Assembly: GCA_037190845.1 (NCBI GenBank)
Contig: JBBCJI010000027.1
Location: 47,908-111,907 of the forward strand
Origin: JBEBVQ01 sp037190845
Lineage (GTDB): Bacteria > Bacteroidota > Bacteroidia > Chitinophagales > Chitinophagaceae
Direction of reading: 5' to 3'
Length of the DNA stretch: 64,000 bases
Shown: positions 27,144 to 36,032 of the stretch, piece by piece
How positions within the stretch are numbered: the first letter of the stretch is position 1
Layout of the letters: each line of letters starts with the position of its first letter
Position numbers and translations under genes: made by a program
The notes under the pieces: model-generated
Database searches by the model: none
Told to the model about the DNA's origin: nothing
The model's input: the letters and a program-made list of their open reading frames with translations, nothing else

Positions 27144-28370
27144 TCATGACGGCCTGTTCACCAGCCCTAATATTAATCCATTCTGCTGATAAACCGGCGG
27201 CTCTGCTTTTAATACTGCATTGACGGGGTGCTTCATGCCGGAAAGCACTTTCATGACTATATCAAAAACTTCCTGTACTCCGATAAGCTGCATACAAACA
27301 TTGTTGCCGTTACACGGAGGCGTCTCAAACTCATGCACACAGGGACTGCAATAAACGTGCTTATAGATCACATGCGCATGTCTGTTCATACCATACTGCC
27401 CGGGAGAACATGGACCAAACAGACAGATAACCGGCGTCTCTGTGCTGAAAGCAATATGCATCGGGCCGGTATCGTTGCTCACCATCAGGGCTGCGTTGCG
27501 GATCAGGTGGATCAGTCCGTCTATCGTAGTCGCTCCGGCGAGGCTGACTACCTTTTCTGAGTTGACAGCCGTTGCTATCTGATCCGTGTATTCTTTCTCG
27601 GATTTGCTGCCTATCAGCAATATTTCATGATCAGGGAACGCCTCCCGGGTCATCCGTACCAGGTCAATGAAATTTTGTGCGCCCCATCTACGCTCCAGCC
27701 GTATATCAGAGGCATTAGGATTGACGATGATATAGGGATCGGCAGGCTGCCTGTCCCCTGCTACTGTTTTTTGGTGCAAAGGGAATAACCCTACGTCATC
27801 AATCCTGCAATACAGGAGCGCTGCCAACTGCAGATAGACATCCGAAATAGGAACATGGGGGTTAAAGAACATCATCTGGGTATAGATCCCCATCCTGAAA
27901 GAACTTGAACGGAGATAAAATCCAACCCGGTTCTTTGAAAGCGTAAACAGTGTAAACAAGGTGCTAAAATCAGAGTATATCTCGAGGTCGATATATACAT
28001 CCGGCCTTTTTCTGACAAGGCGGGTAAGGCTACGAAGGCAGGACAAGGCAAACCTCGGTATATTACGATCGTCTAATGTAATGATCGTATCAATGAGGTC
28101 AATTCTTTCCAGCAGCTTTTTATTGGCAACAGAGCTGACAAAAATAATTTCTGCATCAGGGAAACGGTTCCGTATCGCCTGCAGCATAGGCGTAGCCTGT
28201 ATAATACTGCCCATACCCTTGAATTTGCATACGGTAATTGTCTTGAAATCCCTATCCAGGCTGTGATCTATAGACAACAGCTTTCCGGCTATTCTAACGG
28301 TAAAGTTTAACAGATATGCAACCGGCTTGGCAATATATTTGTCCAGCAGGATCTGACTCCGGGTTTTCAT
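27144..28370 (-). CDS. Glycosyltransferase family 9 (heptosyltransferase-like)
   Basis: A 408-residue GT-B enzyme. Family 9 features are the N-terminal CKFKGMGSIIQATPMLQAIR loop and the C-terminal nucleotide-sugar site NDTGPMHIAFSTETPVICLFG. A Cys-rich segment near the end (YCSPCVHEFETPPCNGNNVCM) is also common in GT9 proteins. Such enzymes add heptose or related sugars to lipopolysaccharide cores or other surface glycans. It overlaps the stop of the large membrane protein gene by 4 bp (28367-28370), so translation is coupled and the two probably act in one glycan pathway. Confidence 0.9.
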   Translation of the reverse strand: MKTRSQILLDKYIAKPVAYLLNFTVRIAGKLLSIDHSLDRDFKTITVCKFKGMGSIIQATPMLQAIRNRFPDAEIIFVSSVANKKLLERIDLIDTIITLDDRNIPRFALSCLRSLTRLVRKRPDVYIDLEIYSDFSTLFTLFTLSKNRVGFYLRSSSFRMGIYTQMMFFNPHVPISDVYLQLAALLYCRIDDVGLFPLHQKTVAGDRQPADPYIIVNPNASDIRLERRWGAQNFIDLVRMTREAFPDHEILLIGSKSEKEYTDQIATAVNSEKVVSLAGATTIDGLIHLIRNAALMVSNDTGPMHIAFSTETPVICLFGPCSPGQYGMNRHAHVIYKHVYCSPCVHEFETPPCNGNNVCMQLIGVQEVFDIVMKVLSGMKHPVNAVLKAEPPVYQQNGLILGLVNRPS

Positions 28371-31252
28371 AAGCGGTTATCTTTATAAAATTCGACCTTA
28401 TTTACAGAACTGCTATCCGGAGCTTCGATCTGCAGATAGTATGGTGATCGTACGTGCCAAAGATAATGATTACTGAGGCGAAGCATATATGCCTTGTCTG
28501 CAGAGCTGGTCTCGAATGTAAAACGGCCGATGATACCATCTTGACCATCTGTTAGATGTAGTGCTACCGTTTGCTCATCCTGCGGGTTATCCAGCCATAT
28601 CCGGACAAATACGCCCTGCGCCCTGCTGATGCCGTCATCAATAAAATATGAGGTACGACCCGGGAAACGGTTTTCTGCAGGAGTTGCCGTGCCTGCATAT
28701 GTAAATGCTTCTTTCAGCCCTCCCTTCTGCCACTCCTGTTCGAAATACCGGTTGATATAGCATGCCGCTTTTTTATACGTGTATATTTTAGGCTTCGTCA
28801 CTTCTTCATCCTGTTGATAACCATCCCGTGAAAACTGCATCTCTTTACTGACCCAGATACTTCTCTCGTTTATCACAGCAAAGGGACGGTAATGACGATA
28901 AATATATTCAGCAATGAGGTAGTACCTCATGGTATTGGGAACTCTGTCCGTTTCATCAAACCAGTTAGGTGGATAATTGGAATAAACAACTACCGGAACC
29001 TGCACCGGGTCTACCTTTCTGAGATGCTGTACCTGTAAATAATCGTCAACAGTATTCTGAAGGCTTTGACAGAAATAAGAAGGCACTCTTCTCTGGCAGG
29101 CATGATAGAGCATGGGAGTATTGGAAAAATCAAGAAAGGTTTGACCGGGCTGCAGATGATGGTCGAGAAATGATTTGAATGCCGCATGATTTTGTGCTAC
29201 AAACTGTTTGTCAACCACAGTACGGCCCTGTAGCATAGTATCTTTAAGATAGGAGGGAATATCTGCCAGCGTTGGACGGGCGAGCCATGTTTCCAACCTG
29301 GATTCCTCTTTAGGGATCGGAAAATATTTGAGCGTAAAAATCACCACAAAGGCTGTCGCATAGAAAGTTATATAAAACCGGTGATGCGGCTGCTTCCGGA
29401 AATAATATACAATGAATAGCGTAGTAGCGATAAAAAAGCTGGAAACAAGAGGCAGTTCGGTTTTCTCAATAAACCCGTGTCGGACAAGTCCACGTTGAAA
29501 ATTAGCCATGCAGAACAGGTAGAGAAAAAGGGCCGCATGAAGGATAAAATAGCCTGCAGTACCTGGCATATCCGCACGGGACCAGAGCAAATAGATAATA
29601 CGGAAAATAACCAGCAGACTTATTACCGGCACAAACAAGTAGTAGAAATAAAACTGTTGGGAAAACGTATCTGATATAGCTGCAAACCCGTGCGCCTGGT
29701 TTGCAGCTATATAATGGATCGCACTTCTGAAGTGACTCCATACATATTCAGGCGTGCGGAATAATACAACCAGGCCGCATAACAACAACAGCGCCAACAG
29801 GCATAATGCCACTGCCCGCATGAGCACCCGGAAATTAATTTTTTCTCTTCCGGTAACAAAGCAGACGGGTATATATACTGCAGCCGTAAACAATGCTGCA
29901 GCGCCCGTATCCAGCCGCCATAATATCAGCAACAGGATGGTTCCGGCCACCAGCAGGTAACCGGTCATATCCTGCCGCCGTAATAGCCGTTGTACTGCAA
30001 AGAATAAAAGCAATGCGTAAGTAGCGAATACGACAAACAGCAGGTCCAGGAACGGAAAAGTGAAAATAAACAGGAGTGGCGCCAGTGGATTCCTGAACAG
30101 CAACAACAGAAAGCGATATAGCAGCAGAGAAAAAACGAAATAATAAAACGGGTGATATACGAAAAAATCAAGGCTTCCGTTGTATCCGAACAGGAAGGAG
30201 TAGATCATCTCGAAAAAGAAATCATTCAGCATGTGGGAACTCATAAAATCCACAAAAGGGATTTCATGAACATGAAAGATCCGCATGACTGAGTTAACGT
30301 GATTGGCTACTTCAAAGAGTTCTGTAGACTGATAGACAACGGGACAATAGGTAGCAAATAGCAGGAAAGTGCACAATGCAGCCGGGCCATAAAACAGAGA
30401 GAGCAACTGCCGTACGCTGTAATTACTTCTTTTTTTAAGCCAGTATATCCCCCAGCCAATACCTGAAAAAATGTACAATCCTCCCAGCAACAACTTATAC
30501 CGGAGCAGTATACCATTTTGAATTTTGAAATAAAAGAGCAGCTCCACAGATAAAAAGATCAGAACGGGTGTTAATGCCAGCGGAAGCATAAGATTCAGTA
30601 GACTTCGTATGGAGACGCCGGTATTGTTTCCGAGCCATAATAAAGCCGCTCCTGTGCCAACCCCTGTAATAAAAAACAGGAGCACCGGATATTGCTTTAC
30701 CAACCAATAGTCACCAAAAAAGAAGACCCATACCGACATCAACAAAAAACTCAGCACCGCCACCGGCGCAATAAAAGTACCGGACCCGGCAAGACGAAGC
30801 CCTCTCCCCCACCTGCTCACTATCTCTCCCGTCGCATACAGCAGCAACAATGCAGAAATGAGGAGGACCGCGTTGGTATTTTTTATACCCGACACGTCAG
30901 CAACCACCAGGGCAAAACCCGTTGCTGCCACTACTGCCGCCGGTTTCAGCAAGGAAGTCCGTACACGGAAATATACAACTGCCTTATACAGGATAAAATA
31001 TAATAATGGTAAAACACAGGCACTGGTAATTAGCATCCGGTAAAAAAAGGAGACTCTTTTACCTATGTCAATCCCATTAAGCGTCGCTTCACTGATATAA
31101 AGCCGTGCGGGTATATCCAATGAAAAAACGGGCACTTCGGTACAGCACCAAAAAGTAAACGCCCAAATAAATACAGAAATAATGGCGACCTCTTTTTGCA
31201 TTCCAAAATGCAAAATATGCCTGGAAAAGACAGAACAGATCGTATTAATCAT
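28367..31252 (-). CDS. Large polytopic membrane protein of unknown function, GT-C-like layout
   Basis: A 961-residue protein. The first ~620 residues contain roughly fourteen or more hydrophobic segments. The last ~320 residues are soluble, with a beta-rich end (TVALHLTDGQDGIIGRFTFETS). No family signature is certain. The layout of many membrane helices followed by a large extracytoplasmic domain, and translational coupling to a GT9 glycosyltransferase, suggest a polyprenyl-sugar-dependent (GT-C type) glycosyltransferase; this is inference. Motifs such as HVHEIPFVDFMSSHMLND in the loop after the first helices could hold catalytic acids. Confidence 0.75.
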   Translation of the reverse strand: MINTICSVFSRHILHFGMQKEVAIISVFIWAFTFWCCTEVPVFSLDIPARLYISEATLNGIDIGKRVSFFYRMLITSACVLPLLYFILYKAVVYFRVRTSLLKPAAVVAATGFALVVADVSGIKNTNAVLLISALLLLYATGEIVSRWGRGLRLAGSGTFIAPVAVLSFLLMSVWVFFFGDYWLVKQYPVLLFFITGVGTGAALLWLGNNTGVSIRSLLNLMLPLALTPVLIFLSVELLFYFKIQNGILLRYKLLLGGLYIFSGIGWGIYWLKKRSNYSVRQLLSLFYGPAALCTFLLFATYCPVVYQSTELFEVANHVNSVMRIFHVHEIPFVDFMSSHMLNDFFFEMIYSFLFGYNGSLDFFVYHPFYYFVFSLLLYRFLLLLFRNPLAPLLFIFTFPFLDLLFVVFATYALLLFFAVQRLLRRQDMTGYLLVAGTILLLILWRLDTGAAALFTAAVYIPVCFVTGREKINFRVLMRAVALCLLALLLLCGLVVLFRTPEYVWSHFRSAIHYIAANQAHGFAAISDTFSQQFYFYYLFVPVISLLVIFRIIYLLWSRADMPGTAGYFILHAALFLYLFCMANFQRGLVRHGFIEKTELPLVSSFFIATTLFIVYYFRKQPHHRFYITFYATAFVVIFTLKYFPIPKEESRLETWLARPTLADIPSYLKDTMLQGRTVVDKQFVAQNHAAFKSFLDHHLQPGQTFLDFSNTPMLYHACQRRVPSYFCQSLQNTVDDYLQVQHLRKVDPVQVPVVVYSNYPPNWFDETDRVPNTMRYYLIAEYIYRHYRPFAVINERSIWVSKEMQFSRDGYQQDEEVTKPKIYTYKKAACYINRYFEQEWQKGGLKEAFTYAGTATPAENRFPGRTSYFIDDGISRAQGVFVRIWLDNPQDEQTVALHLTDGQDGIIGRFTFETSSADKAYMLRLSNHYLWHVRSPYYLQIEAPDSSSVNKVEFYKDNRL

Positions 31253-31280
31253 CTATATAAACGTATAAATATTTACAAGC

Positions 31281-31940
31281 TTATGGCGCCAGGCGGAATC
31301 GTGCCCATAGAGCGGATCCTTCCTCCCGGCTAAAGACAATACGGTCGTGCAGGCGGCTGCTGCGCCCCTGCCAGAATTCAATGCGATGAGGAACAATCCT
31401 GAAGCCACCCCAATGGTCCGGACGCGGAATACTGTGATCGTCCGGAAATTGTACCCTGTACCGACGCTCATTTTCTTCCAGCACAGAACGGTCTTTTATG
31501 ATTTCGCTCTGGGGAGACGCCCAGGCGCCGATACGGCTTTCCGGCGGACGTGAAAAGAAATATTCATCGCTTCCGGAAGAAGCAATCTTTTCTGCGTATC
31601 CTTCAATCCGCACCTGCCGCTCCAGCTCTTTCCAGAAAAAAACCAGCGCTGCCCGCGGCTGAGCCACCAGGTCTCTGCCCTTGGCGCTATTGTAATTCGT
31701 GAAAAAAACAAAGCCTTTTTCATCCAACCCCTTTAGCAATACAATACGTGCATGAGGTTGTCCCCCGGCATCTACGGTAGCCAGCGTCATGGCATTGACC
31801 TCGTCAATCCGCGCTGCCTCTGCTTCGCCGAACCATCTCCTGAAAAAAATCAACGGATCGGAGCCGGTAGCGGCTTCATCCAATACGGCCTGACGATAAT
31901 CGCTGCGTATATCTGCAATATGACCTGTATGGAAAGGCAA
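31281..31940 (-). CDS. pdxH: Pyridoxamine 5'-phosphate oxidase
   Basis: A 219-residue FMN enzyme that oxidises pyridoxine or pyridoxamine 5'-phosphate to pyridoxal 5'-phosphate, the last step of vitamin B6 synthesis and salvage. Recognisable motifs are EVNAMTLATVD, RIVLLKGLDEKGFVFFTNY, SAKGRDL, FFWKELERQVRIEG and the C-terminal VPHRIEFWQGRSSRLHDR, with the end WARFRLAP. Length is normal. The start is unusual: no ATG is present and the only standard codon is TTG at 31940, with an in-frame stop 15 bp before it. It lies 11 bp after a 44-codon membrane protein gene, likely co-transcribed. Confidence 0.95.
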   Translation of the reverse strand: MPFHTGHIADIRSDYRQAVLDEAATGSDPLIFFRRWFGEAEAARIDEVNAMTLATVDAGGQPHARIVLLKGLDEKGFVFFTNYNSAKGRDLVAQPRAALVFFWKELERQVRIEGYAEKIASSGSDEYFFSRPPESRIGAWASPQSEIIKDRSVLEENERRYRVQFPDDHSIPRPDHWGGFRIVPHRIEFWQGRSSRLHDRIVFSREEGSALWARFRLAP

Positions 31941-31951
31941 ATTGTGGTATT

Positions 31952-32086
31952 TTATTTACCTGAGCCCAGGTATTTTACCATAACATAGATCAGCTCAATG
32001 ACCATAAGTAATCCGAAAACCCAGGCGAGTATAGGTCCTATAATGTTTCCGGCATCATAAAAAGCATTCAGCAACAGGCTTGTCAT
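31952..32086 (-). CDS. Small single-pass membrane protein (44 residues)
   Basis: A short frame read by eye: ATG at 32086, stop TAA at 31952-31954. The product begins MTSLLLNAFYDAGNIIGPIL, followed by a hydrophobic run AWVFGLLMVIELIYVMV and a basic end KYLGSGK. The layout, one helix with a positively charged cytoplasmic tail, is typical of real small membrane proteins. Spacing to pdxH is 11 bp. I do not recognise the family. Whether it is linked to vitamin B6 metabolism is unknown. Confidence 0.6.
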   Translation of the reverse strand: MTSLLLNAFYDAGNIIGPILAWVFGLLMVIELIYVMVKYLGSGK

Positions 32087-32120
32087 ATCTGGTGTGATTT
32101 GCGATGCAAGATACAAAAAA

Positions 32121-32201
32121 GATGTGTGAGATGTGAAAGATGTGTGAAATGTGTTTTATCGTCATCACATCCGGCACATCAACCACATTAACCACATTTA
32201 A
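32121..32201. repeat. 9-nt-phased ATGTG/CACAT dyad array (copy 2)
   Basis: ATGTG units start at 32122, 32131, 32140 and 32149; CACAT units start at 32166, 32175, 32184 and 32193. The unit spacing is exactly 9 nt in both halves, as in 22247-22315. Here it lies between divergent genes (the small membrane protein and chrA), where a terminator would be unexpected. Confidence 0.75.
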
Positions 32202-32345
32202 TAATTCTGGAAAAAATCATTTTTTCTATGTATTTTTCGCTGAGTAAAGCCGGTTATCCTGATACTTCAGCGTCATATACCATTCCTGAAGGCTGTTACC
32301 CTGTATGCCCTTACCGCATTCGGCGGGCCACACGGGCATATCGGT

Positions 32346-33497
32346 ATGATGGTAAAAACATTTGCCCGGAAAAAGCATTATATCTCGGAAGAAGAATTAC
32401 TGGAGTACAATGCCTTCTGCCAGATGCTGCCCGGCCCCTCTTCTACGCAGACCGTTATGCTCATTGCCATGAAACGGGGCGGCGTACCGCTTGCATTGTT
32501 GGCACTACTGCTCTGGATCTTGCCGGCAGTGCTGGTAATGGGCGCCTTTTCGTTCCTGCTGTATTTTTTCGATGCCAAGGATATCCAGACCAACCTGTTC
32601 CTGTACATCCAGCCCATGTCGGTCGGATTTATCTTTTATGCAGCCATGCGTATGATGCAGGCCAGCATTCGGCATTCCGCGACATACACAATCATGTTTG
32701 GGAGTATCATAGCAACGGTACTGATACCATCGCCCTGGGTGTTTCCTGCACTGCTTGTAGTAGCCGGCACGATCAGCAACTTCAGCAACAAGCGTATACC
32801 GGAACGTAATAAAAACCCCCGTCCTATCCGCTGGATTAGCCTATGGCTGTTTTTCCTGATATTTATTGCTGCCGGTATATTGAGCGAGATAGCCCGTGTC
32901 CATGAATGGGAGCACCGGCGGCTGTTCAACCTGTTTGAAAATTTTTATCGCTTCGGGAGCATCGTATTCGGCGGCGGGCAGGCGTTGATACCAATGATGC
33001 TGTACCAGTTCGTATCCCGTCCTATTCATCAGGGTATGGCCCCCTGGCTGACTTCCACGGAGCTCCTTACCGGTTATGGACTTACGCAGGCACTACCCGG
33101 ACCGGTATTTTCCATTTGCGCTTTTGTAGGGGGTATGGCTATGAGCACATTCGGACCGGGCTGGCAGATCCTGGGGAGCATTACCGCAACGGTAGCGGTT
33201 TTTTTGCCCAGCACGTTGTTATTATTTTTCCTCTTCCCTTTATACCAGAATCTCAAACAGCATGTGGTTATCTTCAGGGCGCTGGAAGGGATCAATGCCG
33301 CAATTGTAGGGATCATCTGGGCAACCGGTTTGGTTTTACTCCGGATGCTGATGCCGGAACCGTCGCCGGGTATACTAATGACAAATTTCACGGTTATTGC
33401 CATAACCTTCTGCCTGCTTTATTTTACCCGTGTACCCGCCCCGCTGATTGTACTGGGATGGGTGTTGCTGGCATGGATCATGCACGGTTTTACATAA
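32346..33497 (+). CDS. chrA: Chromate transporter (two-domain ChrA), start codon unclear
   Basis: A 383-residue inner-membrane protein from the first ATG. Two homologous CHR domains are present: the first with QMLPGPSSTQTVML near the N-terminus, the second with FGGGQALIPMMLYQFV and QALPGPVFSICAFVGG. ChrA proteins export chromate with proton exchange; some may carry sulfate. The conserved N-terminal segment IPFLKAVTLYALTAFGG, followed by PHGHIGMM, is encoded in the same frame from 32259 to 32351, so real translation should start upstream of 32346. There is no ATG, GTG or TTG there after the in-frame TGA at 32241-32243, only CTG (32259) or rarer codons. Either a non-standard start or a frameshift near 32262 explains this. 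Confidence 0.9.
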   Translation: MMVKTFARKKHYISEEELLEYNAFCQMLPGPSSTQTVMLIAMKRGGVPLALLALLLWILPAVLVMGAFSFLLYFFDAKDIQTNLFLYIQPMSVGFIFYAAMRMMQASIRHSATYTIMFGSIIATVLIPSPWVFPALLVVAGTISNFSNKRIPERNKNPRPIRWISLWLFFLIFIAAGILSEIARVHEWEHRRLFNLFENFYRFGSIVFGGGQALIPMMLYQFVSRPIHQGMAPWLTSTELLTGYGLTQALPGPVFSICAFVGGMAMSTFGPGWQILGSITATVAVFLPSTLLLFFLFPLYQNLKQHVVIFRALEGINAAIVGIIWATGLVLLRMLMPEPSPGILMTNFTVIAITFCLLYFTRVPAPLIVLGWVLLAWIMHGFT

Positions 33498-33539
33498 GAA
33501 CTTATTATTTCAGGCAACAGTCACTATGCATATAGCCTC

Positions 33540-35990
33540 TTACCGGATCAGGGTCAGGTCTCCTTTAAAATATTTTTCATGCTTTTCTGTACCAACGGTT
33601 ACCGAAGCATGATACATATATACCCCCGCATCTGCCGGCATCCCGTTGAATGCACCATCCCATCCGGATGTAAGATTACCCGAAACAAACACCACCTGTC
33701 CCCAGCGATTATATACTGTAATTGCAATATTTTCAGTAATACACTCGCTGCCGATGACGGGCCTGAAAACATCATTCAAACCATCTCCATTCGGAGTAAA
33801 GGCCGAAGGAAACGAGACAGGACAATCACAAAATGCCGAACTGACATGTATCGTATCCTGCCCCTGACATTGCGCATGCCGCACTTCGACCCAGTATGTA
33901 CCGGTATCCCTTACTATTACCTCATGTGATACGTTTCCGTCACTCCACAATACAGAAGCATGCTCCGGTGCATTCGCCGTCAACGGTACAGCAACAGGCT
34001 CTTCACGGCATAAGAGCAGGTCCGGCCCCAGCTCCTGCCGGACGTCTGTGAATACAACATTGATCGTGTCATAAGCTTCACACATTTCTTCACGGAATTG
34101 CACCCAATATGTACCGGATTCCGTCAGTTCTATAACAGACTCCGAACTTCCGTTGCTCCACAACACCTCCGCCTGTGAAGGTGCTTCTGCTTCAAGCGTC
34201 AGAGGGGTAAGATCACAAATAACCGTATCAGGACCCAGGTTGGGATTTAAGCGAATCATCGTAATACGGGTAGTATCTGATGCAATACATCCATTTGCCG
34301 TTATTCTTACCCAATAGATCCCGGAGTTTCTGACGACCAGCGTACGTCCCGTACTCCCGTCAGACCATAAATACTCTGTTACAGGGGCATCTGTATCAGG
34401 ACGCAGGGTAATGGGCTGCGTATGATTACACAATACCGTATCAGGACCAAGCTTCAGGAGAATGGAGAACCGGACATCAAATGTATCCGTGTAGACCACA
34501 CACCCTTTACGCCCGCTCACCCAGTAAATCCCTTCTCCTGAAACAGTAAGCACTGTGTCCTGCGTGCCTTCATTCCATACATACGATTCATATCCCGAAG
34601 GCGCTTTCAGGACCACATGATCCCGGCAGAGCTGTATAATCTTTTTGGAAAAAACACTGTCGCGCATAGGGGTCACCTCATGCGAAAGCCCATAAATCAT
34701 AGAGGTACTGTCCAGTAATTCCACCGCTTTGGGTACGAAAGTGCAGTTTGCACCCGGCTCATTCGGGAGAAAGATAGCGCCCAGTATCCTGCCGCGCTCA
34801 CTCGTGTTATTACCGAAATAAATCCTGTTATCCGGACCAAGTTTCAATTGAGTTCTGGACAAAAGATTTGTACTCACTTTAGTTTTCGATTGCCGGATTG
34901 CGATCTGGCTGCCGGCAGCCAGATCGTACTGAAAGATATGCCATGAATTGGGATTGGCAGATGTAGCGTCCAGCGCCAGCGCATACAGTTTGGTATTATC
35001 GGGTGAAAAAGCAAGTCCGTAGGCTGCATACCCGGTGTCCAGCATAAACGGATTTGCAATCTGCCCTGTAGCAGTACTGAAATCAAACATTTCCGTAAAG
35101 GCGCCGGAAATAGCACAAATGGCGAGCTGCCGGAAATCATGGCTGATGCTCATCTGCCCGTTCGTCCAGTAAAGATTCCTCCCTCCGGCTGCCGGTATGG
35201 TACGTGAGCTGCCGGTGTAGGAAATTACAGGATTGATATTTATTCCGGCCGCTGTAATCTCGTAGGCCAGAAAACGGTTGGTATCAATGGAATGTGTCAA
35301 TAACCAGACGTTACAATCGTCACCCGGCACGGCAATCATTTTATCACAGAGATCTTCTCCCATAAATTGCCATTGCTGGCCGGGAACAATGCCTCCCATA
35401 CCACCGTTAAGCTGCATATCCACTACTGAATAATACAACTTCCCGTACATAGTAGCCGAAAGCGGTGCATGATAGCCGGGATGTACCAAAGAGAAAATAT
35501 AATACTTATCCTGATCTCCAGGCACAGGTACTACAAGAGTTCCCTGTGTAGTAACCTGAGTGACCGGAGTAAGGTTTGTCACACCGGGATGCAATGGCGT
35601 TGGTAGCATTACATTATGGCTTCTGTCCCATACATGGCTACCATTTGTATAAAATAAAAGCTGGCCGTTCCGGTCATTGACACCTACACTGGCCATGCCT
35701 GTAGCCCCATTGGATAAAGGTATTCCGGATACAGCAGTACGGATAGGTAACGGAGGCGTATGATTAAAATCAAGACCGGCAAAGAAGCCAAACACCCATA
35801 TCCTGTTCTCCGGGATGTTATATTGGGCTGATGCCGGTTGCGGTACATACAGCATACAAAGGAGCAGTATAAAAGAGCATACTATATTATACAGGCGGAA
35901 AGCTGCAGCCACTTTTCGCGAGCTGCGGCCTTGGCCTTTGTATAAAAATGCTTCAATCTTACCGGGTCTCCGATCTGTCCACTGTATCAT
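33540..35990 (-). CDS. T9SS type B sorting domain protein with Ig/PKD-like repeats
   Basis: An 816-residue exported protein. After a signal peptide (FILLLCMLYVPQPASAQ) comes a beta-propeller-like part (residues about 50-460) of the kind seen in other Bacteroidota secreted proteins. Four related repeats follow, each with a WSDGS/WSNGS core and a SGTYWV end (for example LGPDTVLCNHTQPITL to RNSGIYWVRI). The end is a gliding-motility-associated type B signal (FPSAFTPNGDGLNDVFRP, YNRWGQVVF, GVYMYHASV), exported by T9SS, usually processed differently from type A. The ATG at 35990 leaves about 30 polar residues before the hydrophobic core; a GTG at 35912 may be the real start. Convergent with chrA. 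Confidence 0.92.
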   Translation of the reverse strand: MIQWTDRRPGKIEAFLYKGQGRSSRKVAAAFRLYNIVCSFILLLCMLYVPQPASAQYNIPENRIWVFGFFAGLDFNHTPPLPIRTAVSGIPLSNGATGMASVGVNDRNGQLLFYTNGSHVWDRSHNVMLPTPLHPGVTNLTPVTQVTTQGTLVVPVPGDQDKYYIFSLVHPGYHAPLSATMYGKLYYSVVDMQLNGGMGGIVPGQQWQFMGEDLCDKMIAVPGDDCNVWLLTHSIDTNRFLAYEITAAGININPVISYTGSSRTIPAAGGRNLYWTNGQMSISHDFRQLAICAISGAFTEMFDFSTATGQIANPFMLDTGYAAYGLAFSPDNTKLYALALDATSANPNSWHIFQYDLAAGSQIAIRQSKTKVSTNLLSRTQLKLGPDNRIYFGNNTSERGRILGAIFLPNEPGANCTFVPKAVELLDSTSMIYGLSHEVTPMRDSVFSKKIIQLCRDHVVLKAPSGYESYVWNEGTQDTVLTVSGEGIYWVSGRKGCVVYTDTFDVRFSILLKLGPDTVLCNHTQPITLRPDTDAPVTEYLWSDGSTGRTLVVRNSGIYWVRITANGCIASDTTRITMIRLNPNLGPDTVICDLTPLTLEAEAPSQAEVLWSNGSSESVIELTESGTYWVQFREEMCEAYDTINVVFTDVRQELGPDLLLCREEPVAVPLTANAPEHASVLWSDGNVSHEVIVRDTGTYWVEVRHAQCQGQDTIHVSSAFCDCPVSFPSAFTPNGDGLNDVFRPVIGSECITENIAITVYNRWGQVVFVSGNLTSGWDGAFNGMPADAGVYMYHASVTVGTEKHEKYFKGDLTLIR

Positions 35991-36032
35991 CAGTACTCCT
36001 TTTTATTGCTATACCTGTCGGTTATGCAGGGA

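Noticed and set aside
32228..32809. 193-codon frame overlapping the chrA start
   Set aside because: It runs out of frame through conserved ChrA sequence; only its first codons are of interest as a possible lost start.
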